A stretch of DNA of 32,414 bases. Origin: Marinobacterium alkalitolerans. GTDB taxonomy: Bacteria > Pseudomonadota > Gammaproteobacteria > Pseudomonadales > Balneatricaceae. Below, in pieces: positions 31,369-32,414 of the stretch. Position 1 is the stretch's first letter. Every line of letters starts with the position of its first letter. The notes below the pieces were generated by a model that saw only the letters and a list, made by a program, of their open reading frames with translations, had not been told where the DNA came from and searched no databases. The stretch spans positions 1 through 32,414 of the forward strand of contig NZ_JACVEW010000030.1 in NCBI RefSeq assembly GCF_017776525.1. The letters run 5' to 3'. The position numbers and the translations under genes are program-made.

Positions 31369-31802
31369 CGCTGATGCTGCTCGGGCAGCATTTCGCCGCT
31401 GTGCAGTTCCTGATGCAGGAGTGCCATCAGCTCGGCTTCAGGTCGACCGATACCGCAGTTGCGCACCAGGTCATCCACTGAAGCGCCCATCTCCATGAGC
31501 TTGGCCGCCTGGTTGTAGGCGAGTACGCCCGGATCACGGTTTTCCAGCTCCTGCTGTTTTTCCACCGTAATATTCAGGGTCCGCTCAATCGCCATCAGGC
31601 GTTTGCCCATGCCGATGGAGCCGTTGGTCATGGCACGAATTTCGTTACGCAGCACATTGATCAGCGCCTGATGCTGACGTTCCTGACGCCGCACCCGAAT
31701 CAGGACATGAATGCAGATTGCAGCCGCCACCAGTGCCAGGAGAGCAAGGCCCAATACTATTAGCTGAGTGTAATCTGCCACGCTAATCCGCGCTCCGTTC
31801 AT
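31362..31802 (-). CDS. DUF2802 family protein
   Basis: This 146-residue protein has an N-terminal membrane anchor (about residues 13-36), a coiled coil (about 38-90) and a small C-terminal helical part (YNQAAKLMEMGASVDDLVRNCGIGRPEAELM) typical of DUF2802. The C-terminal piece resembles a helix-turn-helix-like fold. In related bacteria a DUF2802 gene sits at the end of the parC-parP-cheW part of the flagellar chemotaxis cluster. The function is not established. The ribosome-binding site is weak. Confidence 0.82.
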   Translation of the reverse strand: MNGARISVADYTQLIVLGLALLALVAAAICIHVLIRVRRQERQHQALINVLRNEIRAMTNGSIGMGKRLMAIERTLNITVEKQQELENRDPGVLAYNQAAKLMEMGASVDDLVRNCGIGRPEAELMALLHQELHSGEMLPEQHQRH

Positions 31803-31811
31803 ACAAGGTTA

Positions 31812-31847
31812 ACCCGAACGGAACAGTGTAACCCATCCCGCTCGGGT
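31812..31847. repeat. imperfect inverted repeat between parP-like and DUF2802 genes
   Basis: ACCCGAACGG (31812-31821) and CCGCTCGGGT (31838-31847) pair over 10 bases with one G-T pair on the minus-strand RNA and a 16-base loop. There is no T tract, so it is not a standard terminator; it may form an intercistronic hairpin. Confidence 0.45.
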
Positions 31848-31858
31848 GTTCATCGTAT

Positions 31859-32414
<556 letters not shown>

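Overview
The window reads as chromosomal DNA of a motile, aerobic gammaproteobacterium. GC content is high, genes are tightly packed, and many start and stop codons overlap as ATGA. The combination of a Pil-Chp cluster, a split ccmH/ccmI arrangement, a long LigA, and a FliK-like/FlhB-like pair between ccm and parP genes resembles Pseudomonadales/Oceanospirillales. I would guess an Oceanospirillaceae-type marine bacterium. The genus is inference only. I saw no insertion sequence, prophage, CRISPR array, tRNA or rRNA.

Layout. (1) 1-584: left edge, holding a small DUF3606-like ORF and a possible promoter for what follows. (2) 585-8406, plus strand: Pil-Chp chemosensory operon, coding for a PilG-type receiver with an unusual N-terminal extension, PilH, PilI (CheW-like), PilJ (MCP) and a short ChpA hybrid kinase. 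PilJ should signal through PilI to ChpA, which should phosphorylate the two receivers and so control type IV pili. No CheR (pilK) or CheB (chpB) gene lies in the window. (3) 8552-14361, plus strand: a complete six-gene Mrp/Pha monovalent cation/proton antiporter with mrpA and mrpB fused, followed by mnmC (tRNA wobble uridine modification), whose start overlaps the end of mrpG, and then a CBS-pair protein. (4) 17036-21665, minus strand: zipA, ligA, yheU and a DUF4126 membrane protein, with a clear intrinsic terminator between zipA and ligA. (5) 21701-28745, minus strand: complete cytochrome c maturation operon ccmABCDEFGHI (System I). (6) 28856-31368, plus strand: divergent from ccmA, a FliK-like protein and a stand-alone FlhB C-terminal-domain protein. 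(7) 31362-32414, minus strand: a DUF2802 protein and the 3' part of a ParP-type CheW-like gene that leaves the window inside a hexanucleotide repeat coding for (Glu-Pro)n.

Most of this is a recognisable core genome. The least ordinary points are the PilG N-terminal extension, the shrunken ChpA with one visible HPt histidine and a repeated N-terminal module, the FlhB-like protein lacking the NPTH self-cleavage motif and paired with a FliK-like partner, the terminator hairpin containing the zipA stop codon, the absence of smc before zipA, the absence of cheW between parP and DUF2802, and the in-frame (GAGCCA)n tract. I found no clear evidence of a wholly new system.
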